Source: JBECKW01 sp040235505
GTDB lineage: Bacteria; Desulfobacterota; Desulfobacteria; Desulfobacterales; JAFDDL01
DNA length: 40,282 nucleotides
Assembly: GCA_040235505.1 (NCBI GenBank)
Contig: JBECKW010000230.1
Coordinates: 1-40,282, forward strand
Direction of reading: 5' to 3'
Both the position numbers and the translations under genes were made by a program. Of the stretch, positions 1-8,892 are shown piece after piece (the stretch's first letter is position 1; each line of letters opens with the position of its first letter). Below the pieces are notes generated by a model, which saw nothing but the letters and a program-made list of their open reading frames with translations, was not told the origin of the DNA and did no database searches.

Positions 1-223
1 TCATAAGGAGGCTTTCTGTTTGGTAAAAAGTTCCCCCAGTTTTGCCGTTTTCACTTTCCGCAGGCCTTAACTGCCGGAATGTAGATCCTTTATTGGTTAT
101 GTAGCTTCGTTTTTGGGGGATGTCCTGTGATAATTCCTCCACAATATTTGTGAAGACAACTTCAAATGAATGTGCTATATATTTAAATTTTTGACTGTTT
201 TAACCATTTAATAGGCGTAGTTC

Positions 224-1120
224 ATGCGAATCGTTACGCGGCCGGACTTTGACGGTATTGTCTGCGCGACACTTCTGCACGAGGTGGAAAAAATATCCTC
301 CCCAACCCTTTGGGTTCAGCCAAGTGATATGCAGAAGGGTCTTGTGCATATTGAATCCACGGATATTATCGCGAACCTTCCCTATCATGAAGGATGTGGC
401 CTGTGGTTCGACCACCATGTCACCAACCAGCCAGAAACCCCCAAAAAGGGCGCTTTCAGGGTGGCGCCCTCTGCCGCCCGGGTTATTTATGAGTATTACA
501 AGGGCCGTTTTCGAAATAATCATGAGGTATTGATCCGGCAAACCGATGATATCGATTCGGCAAACCTGACCCTCGATCAAACCCTGTACCCGGAACGCTA
601 TCCCCATGTACTGCTCTCTATGACCATTATCGGCCATGATTTGGAGGAAATACCCTACTGGGAGCACCTGATCCGGCTGCTGGGTCATTCACCGGCGGAA
701 AAGATCATCATGGATCCGAAAGTGGCTGTTCGTTGCCGGGAGACGGAGAAACGCAATATCGTTTTTAAAGATCTTCTCCTTCGACACACCCGGCTTCAGG
801 GGCATGTGACGGTTACAGATTTCCGTTCCATTCAACCGCCGCCGGAAGGCAACCGCTTTCTCGTATATTCACTTTTTCCCGAAGCTTCCGTGAGTGTAAA
901 AATTCGATATTCGGATCCGGAACGTTCAAACATCACCGTGAGCGTCGGTAAAAGCATTTTGAACGATACCTGTAATGTCAACATTGGGAAAATGCTCTCC
1001 CGCTTCGACGGGGGGGGGCATGCCGGTGCCGGCGCCTGCACCTTCCCGGCATCCGAGAGCAACCGCCGTATTCCTGAAATAATTAAAATTTTACAAGAAA
1101 ACCATAGAATGGAAGATTGA
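224..1120 (+). CDS. DHH/DHHA1 family phosphoesterase (exopolyphosphatase-like)
   Basis: This 298-residue protein has the DHH-superfamily metal-site pattern. The first motif RPDFDG supplies D8 and D10, the DHH signature is at residues 63-65 (WFDHHVT), a third acidic cluster TDDID is near 107-111, and a C-terminal DHHA1-type glycine motif GGGHAGAG is at 263-270. Family members are manganese-dependent phosphodiesterases or phosphatases acting on oligonucleotides, cyclic dinucleotides or polyphosphate, so the substrate here cannot be read from sequence. It is probably cytoplasmic, with no signal or membrane segment. The ATG at 224 has only a weak purine-rich stretch (AGGCG) in front. Its stop TGA overlaps the TTG start of the helicase that follows, which suggests co-transcription. 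The family call is firm; the specific activity is open. Confidence 0.85.
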   Translation: MRIVTRPDFDGIVCATLLHEVEKISSPTLWVQPSDMQKGLVHIESTDIIANLPYHEGCGLWFDHHVTNQPETPKKGAFRVAPSAARVIYEYYKGRFRNNHEVLIRQTDDIDSANLTLDQTLYPERYPHVLLSMTIIGHDLEEIPYWEHLIRLLGHSPAEKIIMDPKVAVRCRETEKRNIVFKDLLLRHTRLQGHVTVTDFRSIQPPPEGNRFLVYSLFPEASVSVKIRYSDPERSNITVSVGKSILNDTCNVNIGKMLSRFDGGGHAGAGACTFPASESNRRIPEIIKILQENHRMED

Positions 1121-2733
1121 CATTGGTACGAAATATCATCAAATCAATTCGCAGCCGCATACAGCAGATTTTCGATGGCGGCACAACCAATACGGCCGTT
1201 AATCCTCCCGCCGCACCTCCAAAGTACGAGGGGGCGCGCAAACGTTCATCCCGAGGTTCCGGCAAAAGGAGGAAGCCTCTCCAAAAATCAAAACAAACCG
1301 GTCAACCCGATGCGGATGTCTCCGGAAAAGCCGGCGGGCAAGAGGTGCCGCCGTCATGGGACGTCTCCATGTTCAGCGTTCCCCTTGCGGACGGCAAACT
1401 TCGTTTTCATGACCTGGATCTTCCGAATGAACTCATGCATGCGATATATGACATGGGATTTCAGTACTGCACCCCTATCCAGGCGGAAATCCTTCCATCC
1501 ACCCTGGCAGGAAAGGATGCAACCGGCCGTGCCCAGACGGGCACCGGGAAAACCGCCGCTTTCCTGATTTCCATATTCACGACATTTCTGCGATCCCCCC
1601 GGGAAAATCAATCCCGCAAACAGGGCCCCCGGGCACTCATTCTTGCCCCCACCCGGGAACTTGCCGTTCAGATCACCGAAGAGGCCAAAGCGCTGTCCGC
1701 ATATTGTCCGTTTCGGACGCTTGCCGTTTTTGGAGGGATTGACTATGAAAAGCAACGGCGGGAACTCCGGCGGCACACCATTGATGTGCTGGTGGCAACT
1801 CCGGGACGCCTGCTGGATTACCAGCGCCAGGGGGAGGTCAAACTCAATCAGGTTGAAATCTTGGTCATTGATGAAGCCGATCGGATGCTGGACATGGGGT
1901 TTGTGCCGGATGTTCGGAAAATTATTCATTGTACGCCCCAGAAAAACCGCAGGCAAACACTTCTCTTCAGCGCCACCCTGACACCCGACGTTTTGAGATT
2001 GGCATCCCAATGGACAAAGCAGCCGGTTCAGGTGGAAATCGAACCCGAACAGGTCGCAACGGACAGCGTTCAGCAAATCGTCTATATCACCACTACCGAT
2101 GCGAAAACCGCCCTGCTCTACAACCTCATTTCCCATCAGAATCTGCAACGGGTCATCGTCTTTTGCAACCGCAGGGACGAAACCCGGCGGCTTACCGAGT
2201 TTCTTGAGCGCTATGAGGTGAACTGCGCCATGATTTCGGGTGAAATCGCCCAGAAAAAACGGATGAAAACCCTGGAGGATTTCAAAACCGGTGTCATCCG
2301 GGTGCTGGTGGCGACGGATGTCGCAGGCCGGGGCCTTCATATTGAAGCTATCAGCCATGTGATCAATTATACGCTGCCCCATGATCCCGAAGATTATGTC
2401 CACAGGATCGGACGAACAGGTCGTGCCGGAGCGACCGGGACATCCATCAGCTTCGCCTGTGAGGAGGATTCTTTTTACATTCCCGACATCGAAACCTTTC
2501 TGGGCGAGCCCCTGAAATGCATTCATCCGGATGAAAACTGGCTGATCCTGCCGCCGGCGCCGCCCAGGAAGGCGACTGCGCGAGGCACCGGCGACACCCG
2601 CCGCAAACCCTCCGGCAACCGGCGACGCAGGCGCCCCGGTCAGGGGTCATCCGGAAACCAGAGAAAAGGAAACGGTCGGCGTCCCCGCCGAGGCCCCGGC
2701 CCGAAGGGCGGTCAGGAGTCAGGAAATTCATGA
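1117..2733 (+). CDS. DEAD-box ATP-dependent RNA helicase (RhlE/RhlB type)
   Basis: All core DEAD-box motifs are visible in this 538-residue protein: Q motif GFQYCTPIQ (about 114-122), Walker A AQTGTGKT (139-146), PTRELA (178-183), DEAD (252-255), SAT (285-287), ATDVAGRG (about 399-406) and HRIGRTGR (429-436). A basic N-terminal region (about 1-80) and a very Arg/Gly/Pro-rich tail (about 485-538) flank the core. Such tails usually add nonspecific RNA binding in RhlE- and RhlB-like enzymes that remodel RNA in decay or ribosome assembly. The start is TTG at 1117, overlapping the upstream stop by 4 bases. The stop overlaps the ATG of the next gene in the same way, so the three genes probably form one transcript. 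I cannot assign the exact subfamily. Confidence 0.93.
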   Translation: MTLVRNIIKSIRSRIQQIFDGGTTNTAVNPPAAPPKYEGARKRSSRGSGKRRKPLQKSKQTGQPDADVSGKAGGQEVPPSWDVSMFSVPLADGKLRFHDLDLPNELMHAIYDMGFQYCTPIQAEILPSTLAGKDATGRAQTGTGKTAAFLISIFTTFLRSPRENQSRKQGPRALILAPTRELAVQITEEAKALSAYCPFRTLAVFGGIDYEKQRRELRRHTIDVLVATPGRLLDYQRQGEVKLNQVEILVIDEADRMLDMGFVPDVRKIIHCTPQKNRRQTLLFSATLTPDVLRLASQWTKQPVQVEIEPEQVATDSVQQIVYITTTDAKTALLYNLISHQNLQRVIVFCNRRDETRRLTEFLERYEVNCAMISGEIAQKKRMKTLEDFKTGVIRVLVATDVAGRGLHIEAISHVINYTLPHDPEDYVHRIGRTGRAGATGTSISFACEEDSFYIPDIETFLGEPLKCIHPDENWLILPPAPPRKATARGTGDTRRKPSGNRRRRRPGQGSSGNQRKGNGRRPRRGPGPKGGQESGNS

Positions 2734-3902
2734 TTCGTGTCCAAACCGGTCTTGAGCGTTTTCTATGCTCCCCCCCCGCCTGGATATCGAGTCTTAAAAT
2801 CGGCCTTCTCTGTAACCCGGCATCCATCGACGCCGGCTATGTCCATGCGCGGGAATTGATCCATCGCGCGCCAACCGGTCAGTTGACCGCTCTGTTTTCT
2901 CCCCAGCACGGTTTTTATTCCGACAAGCAGGACAACATGATCGAATCCGATGACATGGTCGATTCCCTTACCGGGGTGCCGGTTTTCAGCCTTTATGGCA
3001 AGACCCGGCAGCCGACAAAACAGATGTTCGATCTGATTGACGTGCTGCTGGTGGACCTTCAGGATGTGGGCACCCGCGTATATACGTTTATCTATACCAT
3101 GTCCTATTGCATGGAGGCTGCGAAACGCTTCAATAAAAAAATAGTGATCCTGGATCGTCCGAACCCTGTCGGCGGCGAACTGGTGGAAGGAAACCTGCTC
3201 CGGCCGTCCCTGTCGTCCTTTGTGGGGCGATATCCTATCCCCATGCGACACGGACTGACCATCGGAGAATTGGCGGTGCTCTTCAACCGCTTTTTCAAGA
3301 TCGATTGTGAACTTTCCATTATTCCCATGTCCGGGTGGCGGCGAAGCATGACCTTTGAGCACACCGGTCTTCCGTGGATTTCGCCCTCCCCCAATCTTCC
3401 CACCCCGGCATCCGCCCTTGTTTATCCCGGTCAGGTCATCTGGGAGGGAACCAATGTGTCCGAAGGGCGCGGCACAACACAACCATTTGAGATGTTTGGC
3501 GCCCCCTTCATCGAGCCTGAAAAAATCATCTCGATTGTTGGGAAAAAATCATTTCCCGGCGCTCTCCTCCGTCCGGTCGGATTCGAGCCGACTTCAAATA
3601 AATGGGCAGGCAGACTATGCCGTGGGTTTCAAATCCATGTGACCGATCCGAGCCGTTTCAATGCCTATGGTACAAGCCTGCGGCTTCTCAGCGCGGTTCT
3701 TTCTCTATACCCCGTTCTTTTTTCCTGGAAGATGCCACCCTATGAATACGACCATAAAAATCTTCCCATCGATTTGATCCTGGGGGATGAGACGGTTCGC
3801 CGCCGGATCGAGTCTTTGGAATCCGTTGATGCTATCGAGGCATCCTTTCAGGAGGATTTGGCGAATTTTGAGGAGATGAGAAAGAAAGTGCTGATGTATT
3901 AG
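2730..3902 (+). CDS. DUF1343 / NamZ-type exo-beta-N-acetylmuramidase (GH171-like)
   Basis: This 390-residue protein matches the DUF1343 family, whose characterised Bacillus member NamZ removes terminal N-acetylmuramic acid from peptidoglycan fragments. Recognisable blocks are GLLCNPASID (about 25-34), LFSPQHGF (55-62), KQDNMIESDD (about 66-75), LLVDLQDVGTRVYTF (about 106-120) and LDRPNPVGG (141-149). No signal peptide is visible, so a cytoplasmic location is likely, fitting salvage of imported muropeptides. As I recall the family, many members carry Glu where this one has Gln59 (PEHG versus PQHG). A kinase/nucleotidyltransferase fusion able to use the released MurNAc lies about 3.3 kb downstream. 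The ATG overlaps the helicase stop (ATGA). The family call is strong; the muramidase activity is inferred. Confidence 0.82.
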   Translation: MIRVQTGLERFLCSPPAWISSLKIGLLCNPASIDAGYVHARELIHRAPTGQLTALFSPQHGFYSDKQDNMIESDDMVDSLTGVPVFSLYGKTRQPTKQMFDLIDVLLVDLQDVGTRVYTFIYTMSYCMEAAKRFNKKIVILDRPNPVGGELVEGNLLRPSLSSFVGRYPIPMRHGLTIGELAVLFNRFFKIDCELSIIPMSGWRRSMTFEHTGLPWISPSPNLPTPASALVYPGQVIWEGTNVSEGRGTTQPFEMFGAPFIEPEKIISIVGKKSFPGALLRPVGFEPTSNKWAGRLCRGFQIHVTDPSRFNAYGTSLRLLSAVLSLYPVLFSWKMPPYEYDHKNLPIDLILGDETVRRRIESLESVDAIEASFQEDLANFEEMRKKVLMY

Positions 3903-3914
3903 GGCGATCGGGTG

Positions 3915-3956
3915 AAAAAATCGGAAAGCGTCCTGATTTCAGCTCTGGACGCTTTC
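3915..3956 (-). terminator. Rho-independent terminator of the small membrane protein gene
   Basis: A perfect 10-bp stem (GAAAGCGTCC at 3924-3933 with GGACGCTTTC at 3947-3956, 13-base loop) is followed on the - strand by a run of six T (the A run at 3915-3920). The U tract therefore serves the - strand gene at 4004-4285. On the + strand there is no T run, so it would be at best a weak stop for the NamZ-type gene. Confidence 0.75.
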
Positions 3957-4003
3957 TGAGGGCAAACCGTTGGGACTATCTGAATTAAAACAAATACAAT
4001 CGA

Positions 4004-4285
4004 TCAGGACTTGTCGCTTTTCAGTGTGTCGATCTCTTTCTTCAGGTCATCGATTTCCTGTTTGTATTTATCAACGTCATCAGCATCAGAGACCGGTGTT
4101 TCAGTGTCTTCCTTCTTCCAGGCATCTTTCAACTCATCAAAACCAAGATAGCACGCCAACCCGCCGCCCAACAGCAACATCGCCGGGATGACGCCGGCCA
4201 GAACCGTAAAAAAATCGTTATGCCAGATGGTTATGCCAATAACACCTAAAACGATTGCAATCGCTCCGCCGATCAAAGTCTTCAT
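4004..4285 (-). CDS. Small two-segment membrane protein with C-terminal coiled coil
   Basis: The protein has about 93 residues. Two hydrophobic segments (about residues 4-18 and 22-45, rich in Gly/Leu/Ile) are followed by a charged tail KYKQEIDDLKKEIDTLKSDK with heptad-like spacing of Ile and Leu, typical of a short coiled coil. I chose the ATG at 4285 rather than one 30 bases upstream, because AAGGAGGAA sits about 8 bases before it and the longer form would start ahead of that ribosome site. It is transcribed alone, against its neighbours, and has its own terminator. I do not recognise a named family. Small proteins of this layout recur in Desulfobacterota as far as I remember, without known function. 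The gene looks real; its function is unknown. Confidence 0.7.
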   Translation of the reverse strand: MKTLIGGAIAIVLGVIGITIWHNDFFTVLAGVIPAMLLLGGGLACYLGFDELKDAWKKEDTETPVSDADDVDKYKQEIDDLKKEIDTLKSDKS

Positions 4286-4351
4286 TGGAAATCTTCCTCC
4301 TTCGATTATTTTCAAAGTTCTTGGGCCCCGGAAAGGGGGTTCGATTTGCGG

Positions 4352-4380
4352 TTGACAGGCCTATACTCCGAATTTATTTC
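4352..4380 (+). promoter_or_regulatory. Possible sigma-70 promoter for plsB
   Basis: TTGACA at 4352-4357 is followed after 17 bases by TATTTC at 4375-4380. The -35 box is perfect but the -10 box is weak. It lies about 150 bases before the plsB start, in the divergent gap. Confidence 0.35.
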
Positions 4381-4529
4381 AGTTTGTTCTATTTCTTTCG
4401 AAATATGTGGGTTGGTAACATAACCCCATGGGGAAGGCAAGAATATTTTTCTTTGCAAGGCCCGGGCATTTTTGATATGCCGAATCAGCCATAAAAAGAG
4501 CTGCCGCGCGTCTTTAACCGAGGAACATT

Positions 4530-7169
4530 ATGCCGGACTTTATTAGCAACTTTTGGAATAATATCAAGAAGTTCAAAAGCAATACCGTTAAAAGCTTCCT
4601 TCAAAACACACACGATCATTACTTCTGCTTTCTGCCCAACAGGCCGAAATCGCTTTCTCATTTTTTTTTAAAGCTTTTTTTCAGGGGTATCCGCATGGAC
4701 GCGGACCAATCGTCCAGACTTGACGCCTTGCCGTCCGATGCCATACTTATCTATGCAACGAAATTTAAAAGCCACTTTGATTTTCAATTCTGCCACACGC
4801 GATTTCTGCAGGAAGGGCTGCGGAGCCCGGAGCTCGGGTTGGGGTACCGGATAAGATTCGGCCAACCGATATCCAGATTTCTGAGAATCGCGGTGGCGAA
4901 GCTGGATTATTTTTTTCGACACGGCCGCCTGCCGAATCCCTACCGCAGCGGATATATCCATCGGGAACTTTTGTCAGGACGGTGCGCTTTTTTTTCACTG
5001 GTCGAAAAAAAGGGGTTTTATGAGCGATTCGTCAAATCCGCCGTCGATCCCATCGAATATCTGATTGATCTGCAGCGCAACACCCACCGTCCGGTTTATA
5101 TCATTCCCCATCTCATATTTTTCGGGAAAAAGCCCCGCCGCTCCCAATTGTCAATCTGGGACATCGTGTTTGGAACGGAACTGAGGCCCAGGATGTTTCG
5201 AAAACTGTTGACGCTTTTTAAACACCCCGGCAAGTTTTTCATGGAAGTCTCGGAACCCGTCAACCTCGCCGATTTTCTTTCCGTTCCTGAAAATCAAAAC
5301 AGGTCCACCATTCACCTGTCCCTGCTATTGAGACGCCGCCTCTTGCTTCAACTCAACCGGCACCAGCAAAGCATCACCGGGCCGGCGCTTAAATCGCGTG
5401 AAGAGATCAAGGAAAGCATTCTGACAAATGATCGCCTTCAGAGCGTCATGTCACAATTTTCTCAAAAGAAAAATATTCCGCTCTACAAGGTCCACAAAGA
5501 GGCAAATCAGTACCTGGACGAAATTGCTGCGAACTATAACAACCATGTAATTGATATCGGCGCCAAAATCGTTCGCTGGATTATCAGAACCCTCTTTGAC
5601 GGAACTTCGGTGAACAGCGAAATGTTCGGCCGGATAAAAAGCATGAGCCGGCGCGGCCCCATCATCCTGGTGCCGTGTCATAAAAGCCATATCGATTACC
5701 TTGTGCTTTCCTATCTGATGTATATAAACAATATGCCGTGCCCGCACGTGGTGGCGGGGAAAAATCTATTTTTCTGGCCCGTCGGTGCCTTTCTCCGTGC
5801 CGGGGGCGCCTTTTCGGTTCGCAGGTCTTTCAAGGGTGCCGTGCTGTATTCCAAAGTCTTTGCAGAATATGTTCACAAGCTTCTGGAAGAGGGATTCAAT
5901 ATTGAACTTTTCATCGAAGGAGGACGAAGCCGGACCGGGAAACTGCTTCCCCCCCAGCTGGGTTTTCTTTCCATCCTGCTGCATGCTTTTAAAAACCAGG
6001 CCTGTGACGATATGATTTTTGTTCCCATATACGTCGGCTATGACCGCGTACCGGAGGAAAAGGCGTATCTGCACGAAATTGAAGGCGGAAGTAAAGAACC
6101 GGAAAACCTCAAGCAGGTCTTAAAAGCGCGGCGTGTTCTGAAGAAAAAATATGGGCGAATTTATATACGATTCTCGGAGCCGCTGTCTTTCAGGGAGTTC
6201 CTGAACACCCAGAATTTGTCTCTCCACGACCTGGAGCAGAAGGAAATCAACAGCCTGTGCAAGCAACTCGGCAATCGGCTCATCACCGCCATCGGCGATG
6301 CCATCGTGGTAACGCCCCATGCCTTGACGGCCGCCGCGGCCCTGGGTTTTTCAAAAAACCCCTTTAGCGTTGCCCAGGTTCTTGAACGTGCGGAGACACT
6401 GATGACCCACTTGACCTATTCCGGTGTTTCCCTGTCCGACACATTGCTTCTGGATCATGTCCAGGCCATTGAGCAGGTCATGCATATATACACGCTGCGA
6501 AAGTTCATCGAAGCCATGCCCCCCCATGAAAACGAGCCCACAACCATGCCGCTTTTCAGTGTCAATGAAAACCGTCGTCCCAACCTGGAGTATTACAAAA
6601 ACAGCTGTGTCGGCTGCCTGGCGCCGGCCGCTTATACGGCGCTGCTGATACTGGTTCGAGATGCATTTCAGTTCTCCGTTTCCGACCTGCATGACGGGTA
6701 TGATTTTCTTCAAAACCTGCTCGGTCTCGAATTTGCCGTAAACCTTGAGACGACGCCGATGCTCCTTGTCGGCAGAACGATCGATGCATTTGTGGACGAT
6801 GCGATTCTGATGCCTCATCCCACGCTTCCGGATACATACAACCTGACATCCGCCGGTTTCCGAAAATTGGAACTGTTTTCACAACTTTTAAAATCTTATT
6901 TCGAATCCTATCTGGTGGTTCTCTACTTTCTGCTGGAAACCCCGAAAAATGGTGCCTCTTCAAAGGAGCGTCTGAAAAAAATACAGTCAAAAGGCTGGAA
7001 GATGCTTAAATCGAAAGAAATTGAACTGAAGGAATCCCTCTCGAAAATCAACTTCCAGAACGCTCTCGACTATTTTTCCACAAACGGCATCCGGGGCAAA
7101 GAAGATTCCGACGCCATCACTCCGTTTCTTGAGACATTCAAGAAATACCTGCGTGTAATGCAGTCATGA
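4530..7169 (+). CDS. plsB: Glycerol-3-phosphate 1-O-acyltransferase PlsB
   Basis: This 879-residue enzyme catalyses the first step of phospholipid synthesis, acylating glycerol-3-phosphate at position 1 at the inner membrane. The acyltransferase motif HX4D is H384-KSHI-D389, and the substrate-binding block FIEGGRSRTG spans 461-470. Both are diagnostic of PlsB rather than PlsC. It is somewhat longer than the E. coli enzyme (about 807 residues), and most of the extra length appears to lie in the N-terminal and C-terminal regions. The chosen ATG follows a purine-rich GAGGAACATT. Its last codons overlap the start of the next gene (ATGA at 7166-7169), so translation of the two is likely coupled. 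Why a lipid gene is coupled to a cell-wall sugar gene is not explained by the sequence. Confidence 0.93.
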   Translation: MPDFISNFWNNIKKFKSNTVKSFLQNTHDHYFCFLPNRPKSLSHFFLKLFFRGIRMDADQSSRLDALPSDAILIYATKFKSHFDFQFCHTRFLQEGLRSPELGLGYRIRFGQPISRFLRIAVAKLDYFFRHGRLPNPYRSGYIHRELLSGRCAFFSLVEKKGFYERFVKSAVDPIEYLIDLQRNTHRPVYIIPHLIFFGKKPRRSQLSIWDIVFGTELRPRMFRKLLTLFKHPGKFFMEVSEPVNLADFLSVPENQNRSTIHLSLLLRRRLLLQLNRHQQSITGPALKSREEIKESILTNDRLQSVMSQFSQKKNIPLYKVHKEANQYLDEIAANYNNHVIDIGAKIVRWIIRTLFDGTSVNSEMFGRIKSMSRRGPIILVPCHKSHIDYLVLSYLMYINNMPCPHVVAGKNLFFWPVGAFLRAGGAFSVRRSFKGAVLYSKVFAEYVHKLLEEGFNIELFIEGGRSRTGKLLPPQLGFLSILLHAFKNQACDDMIFVPIYVGYDRVPEEKAYLHEIEGGSKEPENLKQVLKARRVLKKKYGRIYIRFSEPLSFREFLNTQNLSLHDLEQKEINSLCKQLGNRLITAIGDAIVVTPHALTAAAALGFSKNPFSVAQVLERAETLMTHLTYSGVSLSDTLLLDHVQAIEQVMHIYTLRKFIEAMPPHENEPTTMPLFSVNENRRPNLEYYKNSCVGCLAPAAYTALLILVRDAFQFSVSDLHDGYDFLQNLLGLEFAVNLETTPMLLVGRTIDAFVDDAILMPHPTLPDTYNLTSAGFRKLELFSQLLKSYFESYLVVLYFLLETPKNGASSKERLKKIQSKGWKMLKSKEIELKESLSKINFQNALDYFSTNGIRGKEDSDAITPFLETFKKYLRVMQS

Positions 7170-8854
7170 TAAAAGCACTCATTCTGGCCGCCGGTCTCGG
7201 AACGCGCCTGAGGCCATATACAGACCATATTCCGAAACCGCTTTTCCCCATCAACGGAAAACCGCTTCTGGATCGGCTGATTCTTCAACTGAAGGCGGCC
7301 GGATGCGGCGAAATTGCCGTCAACACCCATCATCTGCATGACAAAATCGCTGGACACATTGCCGCCCAGTCGTACGGCATCCCCATTATTACGCGACATG
7401 AACCGGATATTCTGGGAACCGGCGGCGCGATTAAAAACCTGGCGGATTTCTGGAACGATCGCCCTTTTCTGGTGGTAAACGCCGATATTCTCACAGACAT
7501 CGATTTCGGTGATGTCTACCGTTCCCATTGCGGACACAATGCCCCCGCCACCCTGGTTCTGACGGACGCCCCCGGGCTTAACTCCGTAACATTGGGTCCG
7601 AACCAGACGATTTCAGGTTTTCTGTCGTCTCCGAGGACCTCATCCGGTCCGAATGAAAAAGTTTATACCTTTACCGGTATTCAGGTACTGAACCCGGAAA
7701 TCCTCTCCCGGATACCGGAAAATGCGTTTTACAGCAGTATCGATGCCTACCGCCAACTGATTACCGAAGGAACGCCTCCCGCTGCCTACATTGCCGCCTC
7801 AAAGCGTTGGCAGGACCTCGGTACTCCGGATCGTTACAAAACCGCCGCAAGAGATGCCCTGACCGACGGGGCTTTTCGCCAGGCATTCGGACACTCCCCG
7901 GCGGGAACCGTGAAATGGCAACACCTGGATGGAGACGGGTCGGATCGCCGTTGGTATCGTTTCCGATCCGGCGAACAATCCCTGGTGGCCGCCGACCACG
8001 GTCTGAAATCGACACCGAAACCCTCCGAAATCGATTCTTTTGTGGCCATCGGCAGGTATCTTGAAGGATGCATGATCCCGGTCCCCCGGATATACCGGTT
8101 CGATCTTTTTTCGGGTTGGGTGTTTATGGAGGACGTGGGGGATACGCACCTGCAGACGATCGTTCGGCAATCCGAAGACCCCGATGCCGCCGCCCTTTAC
8201 CGGAGGATTTTGGACATCCTGATCCGTTTTTCAATGGACGGCATTCAGGGGTTTGATTCCAATTGGACCTGCCAGAGCGCCGCATACGATCGGCCCCTGA
8301 TACTTGAGCGAGAATGCGCCTATTTTGTCGATGCCTTCTTGAACGGATATCTTGGACTGGATGTATCCGTGAGGGATTTTGCTTCCGACTTCGACGTGCT
8401 GGCCGAAGGCGCCCTCTCCGGTGCGTTCACCGGACTGATGCACCGGGATTTTCAATCCCGGAACATTATGATCCATCTGGGCCAGCCTCGCATCATTGAT
8501 TTCCAGGGGGCTCGCCGGGGTCCGCTGCAATACGACATCGCCTCGCTCCTGATCGATCCGTATACGGAGCTTTCCGAGCCCTTGCAGGATGAATTGTTCG
8601 AATACGCACTTTCCAGGATCTCCGAAAAAACCGACGTGACCCCGGATCGATTTAAACGTTGTTATGCCTGCTGCAGGATCACTCGAAATCTTCAGATGCT
8701 GGGGGCATTCGGCCATTTAACCCGGGTTAAGGGGAAACTGCATTTCGAGCGCTACATTCCGGCCGCGCTGAGAACGCTGAAACGAAACCTTTCAAAACTT
8801 GAGCTGCCCGGGGTGTCCAGACTTAAAAAAGCGGTCGACAACTTGAAAATATAA
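7166..8854 (+). CDS. Fused sugar-1-phosphate nucleotidyltransferase and sugar kinase (MurU-AmgK-like)
   Basis: One uninterrupted 562-residue chain carries two enzymes. Residues 1 to about 228 form a nucleotidyltransferase with GLGTRLRP at 10-17 and a conserved IPKPLFPI block, as in MurU (MurNAc-1-phosphate uridylyltransferase). Residues about 240-562 form an APH-fold kinase with a GDGSDRRWYRF N-lobe motif, catalytic loop HRDFQSRN (H426, D428) and metal-binding IIDFQGA (D445), as in AmgK, the anomeric MurNAc/GlcNAc kinase. In Pseudomonas these are two adjacent genes. The fused protein could turn free MurNAc into UDP-MurNAc, bypassing early steps of peptidoglycan synthesis. A NamZ-type muramidase upstream supports that reading. 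Sugar specificity is inferred; a role with another sugar-1-phosphate remains possible. Confidence 0.82.
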   Translation: MIKALILAAGLGTRLRPYTDHIPKPLFPINGKPLLDRLILQLKAAGCGEIAVNTHHLHDKIAGHIAAQSYGIPIITRHEPDILGTGGAIKNLADFWNDRPFLVVNADILTDIDFGDVYRSHCGHNAPATLVLTDAPGLNSVTLGPNQTISGFLSSPRTSSGPNEKVYTFTGIQVLNPEILSRIPENAFYSSIDAYRQLITEGTPPAAYIAASKRWQDLGTPDRYKTAARDALTDGAFRQAFGHSPAGTVKWQHLDGDGSDRRWYRFRSGEQSLVAADHGLKSTPKPSEIDSFVAIGRYLEGCMIPVPRIYRFDLFSGWVFMEDVGDTHLQTIVRQSEDPDAAALYRRILDILIRFSMDGIQGFDSNWTCQSAAYDRPLILERECAYFVDAFLNGYLGLDVSVRDFASDFDVLAEGALSGAFTGLMHRDFQSRNIMIHLGQPRIIDFQGARRGPLQYDIASLLIDPYTELSEPLQDELFEYALSRISEKTDVTPDRFKRCYACCRITRNLQMLGAFGHLTRVKGKLHFERYIPAALRTLKRNLSKLELPGVSRLKKAVDNLKI

Positions 8855-8892
8855 TTGGATTTGATAGCGTTAAATATAAAAGGAAACTGAAA

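Noticed and set aside
1354..2526. A 390-codon open frame on the - strand inside the DEAD-box helicase gene
   Set aside because: Its translation has no family-like motif, and the + strand frame has every helicase motif; it is an antisense shadow of a GC-rich gene.
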